64,000 bases of DNA from Arthrobacter sp. StoSoilA2 (GCF_019977195.1 NZ_AP024643.1:1240001-1304000), one strand, 5' to 3'. Positions 42,412-51,202 are shown, counted from the first letter of the stretch. Notes: generated from the sequence alone by a model not told the origin. A program made the numbers and translations.

Positions 42412-43251
42412 CTAAGACGATTCGTGTTCACCTTTCAGAGGCGACAAGCCCAGAATCAGGGGCGTGGAACGACCATCGACCTGGTTTCCTCCGAGGATCG
42501 TCCTCAACTCGATAAGTGAGGCCTGAGTGAGTAGGGATGGATTCTTCTCAATCATTAAATTGATGGTCTCACCCACCTGCTGCATTGTAAGCGTCTCCAC
42601 TGCTGTTCGCAAATCAGCCGGGCCAGCATCGTCTTCGATGCGGGCATTCCGCAGTACTCTCATCTGTTCGTCGCTGAATGCTCGTGCAATGAGCGCAGAG
42701 ACGAAACGCTCCCTTGCCTCGGTGCTGCCCATAGAGGCCCGATATTTTTGGAAGGCTACTTCTAGTTCAGTTGACGGCGTTTGGGGGGCCGCCTCGGCAT
42801 CGGGGAGGATTACTTGGGAAGCTTTAGGCGGGGTCGCTTTCCATTTCGTGGCCACGTTTTTCCAAGGAGCATATAAGGTCCGAACAGCTTTGTTCCTCGC
42901 CGACCTAATGACTGGCGCGGCCGTATCCTGCCACCACTTCTTCAGGTGCGGGGCCGCCTCCGCTGCAAACGCCGCCACGATGATTCCTAGACCCACCAGG
43001 GCCCCGAGTAACTCAGCTAATTCATCGTCTGTAAGCTCCCGCCTCTCGCCCGAGGCTTGTTCTGAAACGTATACGTACTCAACACACGGCTCACGGACGC
43101 TTTCTTCGTCGGTTTCGAACAGCTCAGCATGACCGACGAGACCATTCGTTTCATTATCAAAGAGATGCGCACGATATGCTCCGTCAGTGTCTCGGGAGAA
43201 CCCGAGATGTTGTCCGTCGGGAACTTCGACGTCGAAATTCTTTCTAGCCAT
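42412..43251 (-). CDS. Hypothetical protein with membrane-associated segment
   Basis: 279 residues from ATG 43251 (GAAGGA upstream). An N-terminal beta-rich part (MARKNFDVEVPDGQHLGFS), an acidic stretch, a hydrophobic segment LAELLGALVGLGIIVAAFAAEAAPHLKKWW (about 75-105), then a basic linker and a helical C-terminus (ELEVAFQKYRASM, MRVLRNARIED, LTMQQVGETINLMI). No family recognised. The C-terminus is the only part with strong helix periodicity. Confidence 0.6.
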   Translation of the reverse strand: MARKNFDVEVPDGQHLGFSRDTDGAYRAHLFDNETNGLVGHAELFETDEESVREPCVEYVYVSEQASGERRELTDDELAELLGALVGLGIIVAAFAAEAAPHLKKWWQDTAAPVIRSARNKAVRTLYAPWKNVATKWKATPPKASQVILPDAEAAPQTPSTELEVAFQKYRASMGSTEARERFVSALIARAFSDEQMRVLRNARIEDDAGPADLRTAVETLTMQQVGETINLMIEKNPSLLTQASLIELRTILGGNQVDGRSTPLILGLSPLKGEHESS

Positions 43252-43504
43252 TTTTCCTTCTTTACGGCTGGGTGAGTGAGTCGAATTCCATGGTGTGGTC
43301 AAACTAGCTGCCGGAGCCGAGCTGCGAGAGAACTTTAGCCGTCCTGTATGCGTTCGCGACAGTCTTTGAGGTCGTCGAGGGAGCGCCGTTAGTTGGCCAT
43401 GGGACGTCCACCACTGTCTGCCTCAGCTCTTTCCGGTGACGCCTGAGAGTGATCCCTACACCTAGCCGTGCTTCGGCGGCAGACGAGGGACCCTTTGCAT
43501 GCTG

Positions 43505-44239
43505 TCACAGGCTATCGACGTCAGCCTGGTCTATCCAACGTGCTAGAAGACTGAAGGCTGCTAGCCGTTCAAGAGCAAGTTGCTCTTCGCCTCCATCGCT
43601 TTCCTGGGGCTGATGCATGCCAGGGTTACGGATTGCTGTGTAGAGGCCATCAGCAAAGGATCGAGCACCTCGATGGAGGTTCTGATATGTCCTTCCGCCG
43701 TCGTCCTTTGTGAGTCGGAGCCGCGGTGCGCCACCTTTCGGCGCATCCAGCGAGAATGCTTCGTTGAACAGCGCCGTCTCCGACACATCCATGCGTCCTA
43801 GCTTTGCTTGAGTCTCAGCATTGATGCGGATCGCAGCCTGCATTACAGCCTGGTGAAAGTGCCCCGTGTTCCAGTAAGACCTGCCGTTTTCCCACGCCCA
43901 AGGATGAAGATTGGCTGCGTCCATGTCCGGGGCGTTATCTCCAAGGTTTTCAGCGAGATCTGCTGCCCTTTGTAACGCGGCCTTGGCTCTAGAGGCTTGG
44001 TCTCGGAGCCACCTAAATGACCCGTCTTTTCCTGGCCGTTCCTGTCTCCAGCCCGGCAGAGCACGATCAAGAATTTGCTCCACTACGTGCGCGCGCTGCG
44101 ATGCCTCAGTCTGCGATCCGCGCATGTGCGTTCCAACAATGAAGACACCGCCGCCGTTATTGTCGTACGCGACCTGGTCGGTCACATGAAGGAACTGGTC
44201 AATCTCTTTGATCGCCCACTCAGGGTTCAGCTTGCTCAT
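43505..44239 (-). CDS. TIGR02391 (Ymh-type) family protein
   Basis: 244 residues from ATG 44239 (AGGATGG 6 bases upstream). The hallmark block is in the C-terminal half: LHPWAWENGRSYWNTGHFHQAVMQAAIRINAETQAK (in parts LHPW...W and GHFHQAVMQAA), then ALFNEAFSLDAP, RLRLTKDD and GARSFADGLYTAIRNPGMH. TIGR02391 proteins recur in phage-defence and mobile loci; the molecular role is unknown. R-N-x-x-x-H near the end recalls HEPN-type RNases (RxxxxH): here RNPGMH, an R-x(4)-H motif. Confidence 0.8.
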   Translation of the reverse strand: MSKLNPEWAIKEIDQFLHVTDQVAYDNNGGGVFIVGTHMRGSQTEASQRAHVVEQILDRALPGWRQERPGKDGSFRWLRDQASRAKAALQRAADLAENLGDNAPDMDAANLHPWAWENGRSYWNTGHFHQAVMQAAIRINAETQAKLGRMDVSETALFNEAFSLDAPKGGAPRLRLTKDDGGRTYQNLHRGARSFADGLYTAIRNPGMHQPQESDGGEEQLALERLAAFSLLARWIDQADVDSL

Positions 44240-44420
44240 TGAACCATCCTGCCGTGTCATGCCGACATGTTTTACAAGGACTCGACATCGAGCGAGGAAA
44301 AGGAACGGCAGGCCCAAGGGGTAGGGGCCAGTCTTGAAATCACCTGGTCGGCGATGAATCCACACTCCAAGCGTGGCACTCGGTGCTTGTCCGTAAGCCG
44401 GTGGCTCAACGGACGCTAAC

Positions 44421-44450
44421 GTGCCCGGTGAAGGATCCTTTACCGGGCGG
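44421..44450. repeat. Cassette-boundary palindrome e
   Basis: Near-perfect: GTGCCCGGTGAA-GGATCC-TTTACCGGGCGG. The stop codon of the following minus-strand gene (44440-44442) lies inside it. Confidence 0.65.
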
Positions 44451-45206
44451 TGGTGTTCTGTGCTTCGTCAGGATGAGCGGAGTCGGACGGAGCTACATGA
44501 AAATCGACGACGTCGACGAACGCGTCGGCCGGCATAGCCGGGTAGTGCCGTCGAAGACCTTCGAGGTATCCCTCCACCGTTCCACCGTCCCAAAGGCGGA
44601 GCCGTTCGGGAGTCAGGTCATTGATCCGATACCGCTGGATCTCAAGGATCTCCCCGCGCAGCGGCGGACACGCCGCATCATCTTCGAAGTAGAAAATCGC
44701 AGGACCAACTGCAACCCGCTCATCCCAACGGACAGAAGAGGTTTTCAGGCCGCCTGCAACCGCGTCGAAGTAGCGCCGGTTAAAGCGGAACACTCGCTCG
44801 GCCTGAGCATCTGGAAAGAAGTATGTGTCCGAAAGAAGCCTGGTGATGGGGCGCATCTGGGGGCCAGCGTCGGTGGGACCGCGACGAGAATATCGGGGTG
44901 CAGATCGAGCATCACCTGCCGACAACGGCCACACGGCTAGATCAGACCACGTCCTCCATCGCCGGCGGCTGCCATCGCGACCAATGGACCAGCTCCAACG
45001 GTTGCGGCAACGCCCAACGCCACAAGCTCCGCGCAGGGCCCACCCGTGAAGTGATGAACATTCACAGCTGTATGTATCCGACCGTTGGTATCCATGGCGG
45101 CGGCCGCCACGGTGTGGTTCGGGTCGCTACCCAGCGACCGAGCCAGCACCTCTGCTGCCTCAATGACGCGCCGTTCCATGTCCAGGGGTTGGATGAGTAC
45201 CAGCAT
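44440..45206 (-). pseudogene. Broken cytidine deaminase-ASCH fusion gene
   Basis: Frame 1 (45206 to 44937) is a deaminase N-terminus: VIEAAEVLARSL, then AVNVHHFTGGPCAELVALG with the zinc-ligand and catalytic Glu, GDGGRGLI. It hits an amber TAG at 44937-44939. Reading on gives PCGRCRQVMLDLHPDILVAV, the second zinc motif PCGRC. A frameshift near 44880 then leads into frame DAGPQMRPITRLLSDTYFF and an ASCH (PUA-like) domain: RRYFDAVAGGLKTSSVRW, FYFEDDA, GEILEIQRYRINDLT, YPAMPADAFVDVVDF. So one gene, about 255 codons, was a deaminase fused to ASCH, a nucleoside/RNA-related combination, now broken twice. The ASCH part alone remains open from ATG 44856. Confidence 0.75.
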
Positions 45207-45228
45207 GCCACGGCTGAGCGAGCCTCAA

Positions 45229-45259
45229 GGCGCCCGATAGTCGATCCTTCACCGGACGC
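45229..45259. repeat. Cassette-boundary palindrome f
   Basis: CGATCC centre at 45242-45247, arms GGCGCCCGATAGT and TTCACCGGACGC. It lies 14 bases beyond the next gene's stop. Confidence 0.6.
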
Positions 45260-45273
45260 ATGGGCGGGCCCAA

Positions 45274-45933
45274 TCAAAGGTCCTCTGACGGCACGGCGTC
45301 TGTTTCTTGGACGAGATATGCGTCTAGATCCTGGTCCGCCAGGATCTTGCTGGCGGTCAGTTGATCACAGCCGATCATGAGGCTTCGGGCGTATATGTCC
45401 TGGCCTATGCACCAGTGCAGATCATCTGGCCACCAATACATGGGAATGCGGCCGCTATCGGTAGTCGGAATAACCGGGGTCCCCTTTTCATCGAGTAGCT
45501 TGCCGGAGTACAAGACCATGCCTCGATTGACTGGAGAGAAATGGATCACGGCCTTGCCGTTTTCCCCTGAGTAGCCTTCCCATGATGCGAAGTTATAGCG
45601 GCCCGATCCGACGTCCAGAACGCGTATCAGCGCTTGGGCGACCGTCGGATGGGGACTGCCCATCTCGGGTTGCTCATTATTGGCGGGCAAGGCGTCGGGG
45701 TGGCTCGTCACTTCACCCCATTGCATCCACGGAGTCGTCTTGAGGTTTGCGCGTCTTACGATGTCCGACCACATGTTCACCGAGCCGTTGTAACTTTCAA
45801 TCGGGTTGAGAATCCGAACGTATCGCTCGTAACTAGGCGGGACGAGTGATGTCACTCTTTGGCCGGTAGGATCGAGTGATTGCGCAAGGCGCACCGCCAG
45901 TTGACTTTCCGCTATATGACTTAGGGCACACAC
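45274..45933 (-). CDS. Hypothetical immunity-type protein
   Basis: 219 residues, GTG start with GGAGG 5-8 bases upstream. Shows LVPPSYERYVRILNPIES near residue 30 and TPWMQWGEVT, then a C-terminal WWPDDLHWCIGQDIYARSLMIG. The opening (propensity to PPSY-RY-R-L-P) recurs in actinobacterial proteins found beside immunity genes. No fold assigned. Cytoplasmic, no signal peptide. Confidence 0.6.
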   Translation of the reverse strand: MCALSHIAESQLAVRLAQSLDPTGQRVTSLVPPSYERYVRILNPIESYNGSVNMWSDIVRRANLKTTPWMQWGEVTSHPDALPANNEQPEMGSPHPTVAQALIRVLDVGSGRYNFASWEGYSGENGKAVIHFSPVNRGMVLYSGKLLDEKGTPVIPTTDSGRIPMYWWPDDLHWCIGQDIYARSLMIGCDQLTASKILADQDLDAYLVQETDAVPSEDL

Positions 45934-46048
45934 GGGAGGCCTCCTTTGAGGCCCACACTACCTTCGGTTGCGCCCGCTCAGCGATCGGCTATCGGGGGTG
46001 CTGGAAATCCTTGCCGGCTTGTTGCCTAGTTGACGTTGTGTCGCGGTT

Positions 46049-46459
46049 TCAGCTCATGGGAAACACGTTGAAGGCGTCTTTCTTCCAGTCGACGCCCCAG
46101 AGAAATACAGAGCCGTCATCCCTCTTGACGGCTATGGATCGCTGCACCGTCAAGATGTCCACGTCCTGCGGGTAGGCATCCTTGGTGTGCGCGACGAACT
46201 CTTTTGCGAATCGGTGATTGATGATGGGTGCAAGCTCTTTCTGCTTCCGCCTTCCATAAATGGAACATGCCAGAGAAAGTGCAAAGGGGATGGCCGAGAC
46301 GGTCATCCAAGGAAGGCCCGAAAATCCTGGTGGCCCGAACATTGCCACACCAATGTGCATCCAGGTCACGAAGAGGAATACTGAAGCTAGAGTGCCGGCA
46401 GTTCTGGGTTTCCTTGCCTCCGGGAATGCGACGGTGAAGGCGGCCTTGCGTTCATTCAT
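46049..46459 (-). CDS. Two-helix membrane protein with PH-like tail
   Basis: 136 residues from ATG 46459 (GGGAG about 8 bases upstream). Two membrane helices (about 23-42 and 50-70), then a soluble C-terminus HHRFAKEFVAHTKDAYP...DILTVQRSIAVKRDDGSVFLWGVDWKKDAFNVF, here in parts. That tail alternates strands, as in bPH-type modules. Not recognised further. Confidence 0.55.
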   Translation of the reverse strand: MNERKAAFTVAFPEARKPRTAGTLASVFLFVTWMHIGVAMFGPPGFSGLPWMTVSAIPFALSLACSIYGRRKQKELAPIINHRFAKEFVAHTKDAYPQDVDILTVQRSIAVKRDDGSVFLWGVDWKKDAFNVFPMS

Positions 46460-46687
46460 GAGCTCGCTCCCGGATCCAGGTGAATTTCCTAGCGTCAGAC
46501 TAGTGCCGGGGACGTTGGAAGCAGTAGATTCCCCGACGGCAGACGCGTCGCGAACCATTGCAACGTTCCGGGTTATGGTCTAGGCCTTGGGCGGCGGTGT
46601 CCAGCGCATGACTCCGGACGCGGTCGATTACTGGTTCCTCGTAGTCAGTCGAGTCGTGAAGGCAGGTCAGGGTCACGGCGCATATCA

Positions 46688-46720
46688 GCGCCCGTTCAGG
46701 GATCCCTTAGGGACACACGC
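46688..46720. repeat. Cassette-boundary palindrome g
   Basis: GGGATCCC centre at 46699-46706, left arm GCGCCCGTTCA, degenerate right arm TTAGGGACACACGC. It ends 6 bases before the next minus-strand stop. Confidence 0.5.
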
Positions 46721-46726
46721 AGTGAA

Positions 46727-47003
46727 CTAGGGCAGGTCATGCCACGCCTGTTCAAACTCTGCCTCGGTAATAGCCCATGGCTGCCACTCGTCCAGCGGAG
46801 CCAGCGGCTCCTGCGCCAGAAGACCAAAATCGTCCTCTACAGGTCCACGGTCATAACGAAGAGTCGGGCCAGAATCGTAAACCTCGATCTGGCGACGGGC
46901 GGCCGTCGTCACCGACTTCGAAGTAATAAGTGGCGGGACCCCAAGAGGAATACTGGTCACCTCGGGACTCGTTCCACGGCCTCCGGTAGTACTGAGTTGC
47001 CAT
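46727..47003 (-). pseudogene. Frameshifted small WGPATYYFEV-type protein
   Basis: Frame 1 from ATG 47003: MATQYYRRPWNESRGDQYSSW, GPATYYFEVGDDGRP. Frame 2 continues RQIEVYDSGPTLRYDRG, then DDFGLLAQEPLAPLDEW and a C-terminal ITEAEFEQAW. Joining at about 46905 gives a coherent 90-residue protein (W..TRGD..W-G-...-YFEV...DG...RQIEVYD-G..LRYD), a pattern common in actinobacterial orphan proteins of unknown function. One base is in excess. Could also be a sequencing error. Confidence 0.7.
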
Positions 47004-47052
47004 CAGAGCAGTGTGCCCTATTCCTATACCTCGAACCGCACAGCTCTCCACC

Positions 47053-47080
47053 CGTCCGGTAAAGGATCGGCTTACGGGCG
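47053..47080. repeat. Cassette-boundary palindrome h
   Basis: GGATC centre at 47064-47068, arms CGTCCGGTAAA and GGCTTACGGGCG. Between divergent genes. Confidence 0.6.
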
Positions 47081-47176
47081 GCTGTGGAGACGAGTGTGAC
47101 CTTAAGGGGAAATCTGTCAGGATTTTCCGGTAGATTCTGCCTTGCGGCTTATCGTGCCGCCCAAGCAGAGGTAGAT

Positions 47177-48202
47177 ATGGGAATTTTTCGGCGCAAGGGC
47201 ACTCCGACCCCAGTACATCCAATTAGCGCTTTCTGGCAATGGTGGACCGCTGAGGGGAGAGACCGTTTCGGCATCGCCGTGCAGACGGGGGACTGGGACG
47301 ATCTGCCAAGCGTCATGACGCAGCAACTCGCCAATGTGCATCCTGACCTGGCGTGGGACACGGGTCGCGGTCATCGCTCGGACCATCTTCTGGTTGTCAG
47401 TGCTGAGGGTGATGCTGCGTTACGCAGAGTCGCCGCACAATGGCTGCGCGCGGCACCTTCCGCTGACGAGGTTTGGGACTTCGCCTCGGCCCGTCAGCCC
47501 GTGCCCGGCGTCACCGAGAATGTCCTGGACATCAACGGCACTAAGTTCCCGCTCCGGGACATCCGGTTCGGCCTAAACGCGCATGACCAGCGCGAATGTA
47601 TCGATCTCGAGGTTTACCACCCTCTGTTCGGCCAAATGTTAGGGGATGAGCCTCTGCGGGTCTCCTTCTTGTTCCTTGACTGGCTTCTGGGTGAAGACGG
47701 CGTGGAACGGTGGGTGGGAGCAATCAACACAACCACCAGCGCCGATGTAGCCACCGCTACAGCAACTGATCTCATCGAAGCCATCAACAGGCTTACTACC
47801 CAGACGCAACCCGACCAGTGGGCCTTTCTGCAGGGTACGACATCGGCTGGCGAGCGGATGGTTGTCATGGCCCGTAGGCCGCTGCGGTGGATCGATTACC
47901 CGCTCTTTGACCTCCATACAGAGGTGAGCCTCACGTATACAGACCAACGAGAAGATGGCCTGCCAACCGAAACCGCTTTGAACCGACTCCGCCAAATCGA
48001 GGACGACATCACTGCCGCACCCGGGCCGCGAGGGATCCTATTGGCCCACGAAACAGCGACCGGAACCCGAGTGCTCCACTATTACACTGATTCCGACGAC
48101 CAGAATGGACACGCGGCAATCGAAGCAGCTGCCCGCCCAGTGGGCGCTGCCACTGCACAAGCACTCGATCCGGGATGGAAGGATCTGCGCCAATACTCAT
48201 AA
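47177..48202 (+). CDS. DUF695-domain protein
   Basis: 341 residues from ATG 47177 (AGAGGT upstream). N-terminal part: FWQWWTAEGRDRFG and VTQQLANVHPDLAWDTG; middle: RFGLNAHDQRECIDLEVYHPLFGQM. The C-terminal 130 residues match DUF695: TQPDQWAFLQGTTSAGERM, VVMARRPLRWIDYPLFDLHTEV and later ILLAHETATGTRVLHYYTD. DUF695 proteins are frequent near polymorphic toxin and immunity clusters; a direct function is not known. Single gene between palindromes h and i. Confidence 0.8.
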   Translation: MGIFRRKGTPTPVHPISAFWQWWTAEGRDRFGIAVQTGDWDDLPSVMTQQLANVHPDLAWDTGRGHRSDHLLVVSAEGDAALRRVAAQWLRAAPSADEVWDFASARQPVPGVTENVLDINGTKFPLRDIRFGLNAHDQRECIDLEVYHPLFGQMLGDEPLRVSFLFLDWLLGEDGVERWVGAINTTTSADVATATATDLIEAINRLTTQTQPDQWAFLQGTTSAGERMVVMARRPLRWIDYPLFDLHTEVSLTYTDQREDGLPTETALNRLRQIEDDITAAPGPRGILLAHETATGTRVLHYYTDSDDQNGHAAIEAAARPVGAATAQALDPGWKDLRQYS

Positions 48203-48310
48203 CGAGCCAGGAGGTGCTCCGTCCAAACAGGCCCAGCCCTGTACGTTCTTTGCCGCAGAGCGGCTCGGAGAGTACGCCAAGTTAGCCTTACCCAGCGGGC
48301 ACCAGGATGA

Positions 48311-48339
48311 TGCACGCTAAAGGATCCTTTACCGGGCGC
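48311..48339. repeat. Cassette-boundary palindrome i
   Basis: TGCACGCTAAA-GGATCC-TTTACCGGGCGC; the core AAAGGATCCTTT is a perfect palindrome. It abuts the end of the barstar gene's lost frame. Confidence 0.65.
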
Positions 48340-48854
48340 TCAGGAATTCGCGATGATTCCAAGAACGGCGACGCCCCCAACCGGAGGGATCTGCAGCCCT
48401 GGATCCGCGGTCCTAGCTAGACACATCATGCGGTGTCCGAACAGAGCGGCGTAAGTTGCCTGCTTCGCGAAAAAATGTCCAGAAGGAGATGGGCAGTCGT
48501 CGCATCCTTGCTCGCGAAAGCCTCATACCCGTCAATCACCAGAACTAGCCCGGTGTCCTCTGGGGACCATCCATAGGATTGGACGGCGACGTCGCTTAGA
48601 CAATCGTTGAGGGCATTGAGGTTCGAGCCGTAGTAATCGGGAAACTCAAGAACCCGGGCAATGTCCCGGTGCAAGTCGCCCTGCGATTGCCACGCAGCAG
48701 AGTCAACCTGTACGACTTTATAGCTGTGGTTTCGTAGCCATGAGATCGCATCATCGAGGACCGCCTGTCGACAGAACAAATTGATGAAGCCGTTCTGAAT
48801 CAAAAGAAAATCCAACGGATGGTTCAGCTCGTCGGCCAGGTCCCAGGTTGCCAT
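48340..48854 (-). pseudogene. Frameshifted barstar-family gene
   Basis: From ATG 48854 the frame reads a barstar core: LHRDIARVLEFPDYYGSNLNALNDCLSD, in parts FPDYYGSNLNALNDCL, the signature of barnase inhibitors, with LVLVIDGYEAF. After FSRSRQ it ends in an atypical LTPLCSDTA at 48426. The next frame continues ATYAALFGHRMMCLARTADPG...IPPVGG, the expected barstar C-terminus, and stops at 48340-48342 inside the palindrome edge. One frameshift near 48455 thus removes the end. Barstars bind and inhibit secreted ribonucleases. Confidence 0.8.
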
Positions 48855-48955
48855 AGATGGAACTCTATTCCCTGCCCCTCCTTCAATCGGGCGTCGACAA
48901 CCTGACACCTATCGTCCAACGAGGCGGCATTAGCCGCTGGCTCATTGAACGTTGC

Positions 48956-48984
48956 TTATCTCATTTGAGGATCGGCTAACGGGC
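48956..48984. repeat. Cassette-boundary palindrome j
   Basis: GGATC centre near 48969-48973. Left side TTATCTCATTTGA, right side GGCTAACGGGC. Between divergent genes. A half-copy, CCTTCAATCGGGCGTCG, also occurs at about 48879-48895. Confidence 0.5.
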
Positions 48985-49129
48985 AGGTCGAACCCTGAGC
49001 AAACCTTGATGAAAGATCCAGTTCAACTTTTTAGATGTAGTTATAGGATGAGCCACACATCGCGCAGCTTCGCGCACTGAAACGGCTGCTCACAAATAGA
49101 CTGGCGACTTGCAGAAGTTGGGGGACACC

Positions 49130-49612
49130 ATGGAAACACCAAAGAAGCTCCCGGGACCTTTCTGGCCTTTCATCCTCGGCGTAGGCATCGGGGCCGCTGG
49201 CATTTTCTGCGGGTTCACCGTTCCCGTCGGTGTGCACTGCGACGCCGCGTTCTCCCCATATCAGAAGTCGGCGCTGACGGAGGACTATCGCCAAGCATTA
49301 ATGCAGGATTTATCGCCAAGCATTAACTACCGCCAGACGGACTTCGAGTCGGTGTGCAAGGCGTCCGCCTCGCAGTGGTCGGCGCTATGGTGGGCGGTGA
49401 TCGCTCTGGGCGCCGTGGTGTTTTGCCTCGGGTTCGTCCTGTGGAACCGCGCCCGCCGGATCTCTGCCATGACCGCGGCCGCCCATGGCGCCCCAGACGA
49501 ACCGGCGCAGTCGGTCGCGACGGAACTCGCGCACCTCGCCCGGCTCCGCGATCAGGGGGTCGTGACGCAGAGCGAATTCGAGCAACAAAAGGCCAAGCTG
49601 CTCGACGGGTGA
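49130..49612 (+). CDS. SHOCT-domain membrane protein
   Basis: 160 residues from ATG 49130 (METPKKLPGPFW). Membrane helix 1 at about 13-33, an extracytoplasmic loop with two Cys (HCDAAF, SVCKASA), helix 2 at about 80-100, and a C-terminal SHOCT motif ELAHLARLRDQGVVTQSEFEQQKAKLL (in part LRDQGVVTQSEFEQQKAKLL). SHOCT modules mediate oligomerisation on membranes. A 16-base repeat within the loop (49286-49301 and 49311-49326) records a 25-base tandem duplication. Confidence 0.75.
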   Translation: METPKKLPGPFWPFILGVGIGAAGIFCGFTVPVGVHCDAAFSPYQKSALTEDYRQALMQDLSPSINYRQTDFESVCKASASQWSALWWAVIALGAVVFCLGFVLWNRARRISAMTAAAHGAPDEPAQSVATELAHLARLRDQGVVTQSEFEQQKAKLLDG

Positions 49613-49707
49613 CCCCTGGAGCGGTCGTAGCTGGCCCGTGCTCGATGGCGGCTACCTGCGTAGGTCGAAGACTGCCACCATTTGCGAACTGCGGGGATCC
49701 CTCCTCA

Positions 49708-49734
49708 ACGTCCGCTGAAGGATCGCTCGCCGGC
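49708..49734. repeat. Cassette-boundary palindrome k
   Basis: GGATC centre at 49720-49724, left arm ACGTCCGCTGAA, right arm GCTCGCCGGC. Confidence 0.5.
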
Positions 49735-49776
49735 AACTTTCTGGCAGTAGTCAACGAAGAACAACAGAGGAAAAGC

Positions 49777-50040
49777 ATGATCGGACCAATGCTCTTGGGC
49801 GCGACATGCATGATGTTCGGACTCTTCATCTATGCGCTTTCGCGTACTTTGTCACGGTGGGCGACCGAATGGCATGTTTTTCTCCGTGAAGAGCAGAAGC
49901 CGACTTACTTCGCCAAGAAACTGCAGACCCTAAGAATTGGGGCGACCTGTTTCCTCGTTGCTGGCGGCTCGATACTGCTCGTGGGTTTGCTCGTTGGCCT
50001 GGTCAGCGGACATTGGGCCTGGAGTGCAATGACCTCCTAG
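49777..50040 (+). CDS. Two-helix membrane protein, 87 residues
   Basis: ATG 49777, AGAGGA about 7-8 bases upstream. Start MIGPMLLGATCMMFGLFIYAL and second helix IGATCFLVAGGSILLVGLLVGLV, with a charged loop between (WHVFLREEQKPTYFAKKLQ). Unknown. Confidence 0.65.
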   Translation: MIGPMLLGATCMMFGLFIYALSRTLSRWATEWHVFLREEQKPTYFAKKLQTLRIGATCFLVAGGSILLVGLLVGLVSGHWAWSAMTS

Positions 50041-50466
50041 CCCGAAGTCGTGATGTCGTGGCTGGGCGGTAGGCAGCTGACACACAAAGAGTGCTCAAAC
50101 ACGCCACCTTCATTGCCGTTCGCTGCACGAACTCCCGATGGCGCAACGCATGGAGTACATGCGTTCCAGCAGAAGGTGTCCGGTAAAGGATTCTCGAACG
50201 GGCATTACCCTGCATGAGACCGCCGCGGCGTCTCACTTTATTTAGAACAGGGGCACCCACGCGGGACACTTCCCCGTCAGTTCCGATGTCAGCTTCAGAA
50301 GTCGTCTGCACTGAATGTCTGAAGCCATTTGAACAACGGAGGGACCTATTTAGAGTGGTGGTGGGCCCGCCCGAGAGGGGCCAGACAAACGAGCTCACCC
50401 GCTCTCGGACATTGTCGTGATCGGCAAAGTCCCGGGCTCCTCACTGATGAAGGAAGGGAACTCATC
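50041..50466. other. Gap with palindrome l and no gene
   Basis: 426 bases. Apart from palindrome l and the ribosome site of the next gene (GAAGGGAA) I see no gene; short frames have poor codon quality. Confidence 0.45.
50176..50203. repeat. Cassette-boundary palindrome l
   Basis: GGATTC centre at 50188-50193 (one change from GGATCC), arms GTGTCCGGTAAA and TCGAACGGGC. Confidence 0.5.
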
Positions 50467-51072
50467 ATGAAACTCAGCATCAGCCTGCAGGTCACCCTTG
50501 ACGGTGTCGCTCAGGCGAACGGCGGTAACAACGAGGAAATGGATCCCGGCTTCACACGCGGCGGGTGGGCGCTCCCGTTCAACGATGATGCGGCCGTCCA
50601 ATATATCCTCGGCACCTGGCAACGTCCGGACGCCTTCCTGCTCGGCCGGAAGACATACGGTCTGTTCGAGAAATACTGGGGGGCCCGCAGCGACGACGGC
50701 GGCTTCGGCGAGGCGATCAGCTCGAAACCGAAATACCTGGTCTCCAGAACCGTGACTGACCCGACATGGGAGCAGAGCACAGTCATCTCCGGCGATGTCA
50801 CGGCCCGCGTCCGCGAGCTCAAGGCGCAGCCCGGCGGCGAACTACTGGTCGTGGGCAGCGCGGCACTCGCGCGTTGGCTGCTCGAAAACGAGCTGGTCGA
50901 CGAACTGAACTTGGTCCAGTTTCCCGTGATCGTTGGCGAAGGAAAACGCCTCCTCCCCGAGCACGGCCTCGACTTCGCACTCAACCTAATCGAGTCCCGC
51001 GTGTTCGATACCGGCATCATCGCCCTCACCTACAGCGTGGGCGGTCGCCCCGAATACGCTTCAGCAAGTTGA
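50467..51072 (+). CDS. RibD C-terminal / dihydrofolate reductase-like protein, divergent
   Basis: 201 residues from ATG 50467 with GAAGGGAA upstream. The fold motifs are LQVTLDGVAQANGGNNEEMD, FLLGRKTYGLFEKYWG, PKYLVSRT, LLVVGSAALARWLLENELVDELNL and FPVIVGEGKRLLPEHG. It belongs to the same family as copies A and B but is much diverged, so it is not part of that recent duplication. NADPH-dependent reductase of unknown substrate. Confidence 0.85.
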   Translation: MKLSISLQVTLDGVAQANGGNNEEMDPGFTRGGWALPFNDDAAVQYILGTWQRPDAFLLGRKTYGLFEKYWGARSDDGGFGEAISSKPKYLVSRTVTDPTWEQSTVISGDVTARVRELKAQPGGELLVVGSAALARWLLENELVDELNLVQFPVIVGEGKRLLPEHGLDFALNLIESRVFDTGIIALTYSVGGRPEYASAS

Positions 51073-51174
51073 TGACACAGCTAAGGAACCAGACTGGTCG
51101 GCAGCTACTTGAAAGGCTACTGCCCATTCTGAATCGCTAGGTCTCCCCAGCGGGGCCAGCAGTAAAATCCCTGA

Positions 51175-51202
51175 GCGTCCGCTGAGGGATCCTCCACCGC
51201 AC
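51175..51202. repeat. Cassette-boundary palindrome m
   Basis: GGATCC centre at 51187-51192, arms GCGTCCGCTGAG and TCCACCGCAC. Confidence 0.6.
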
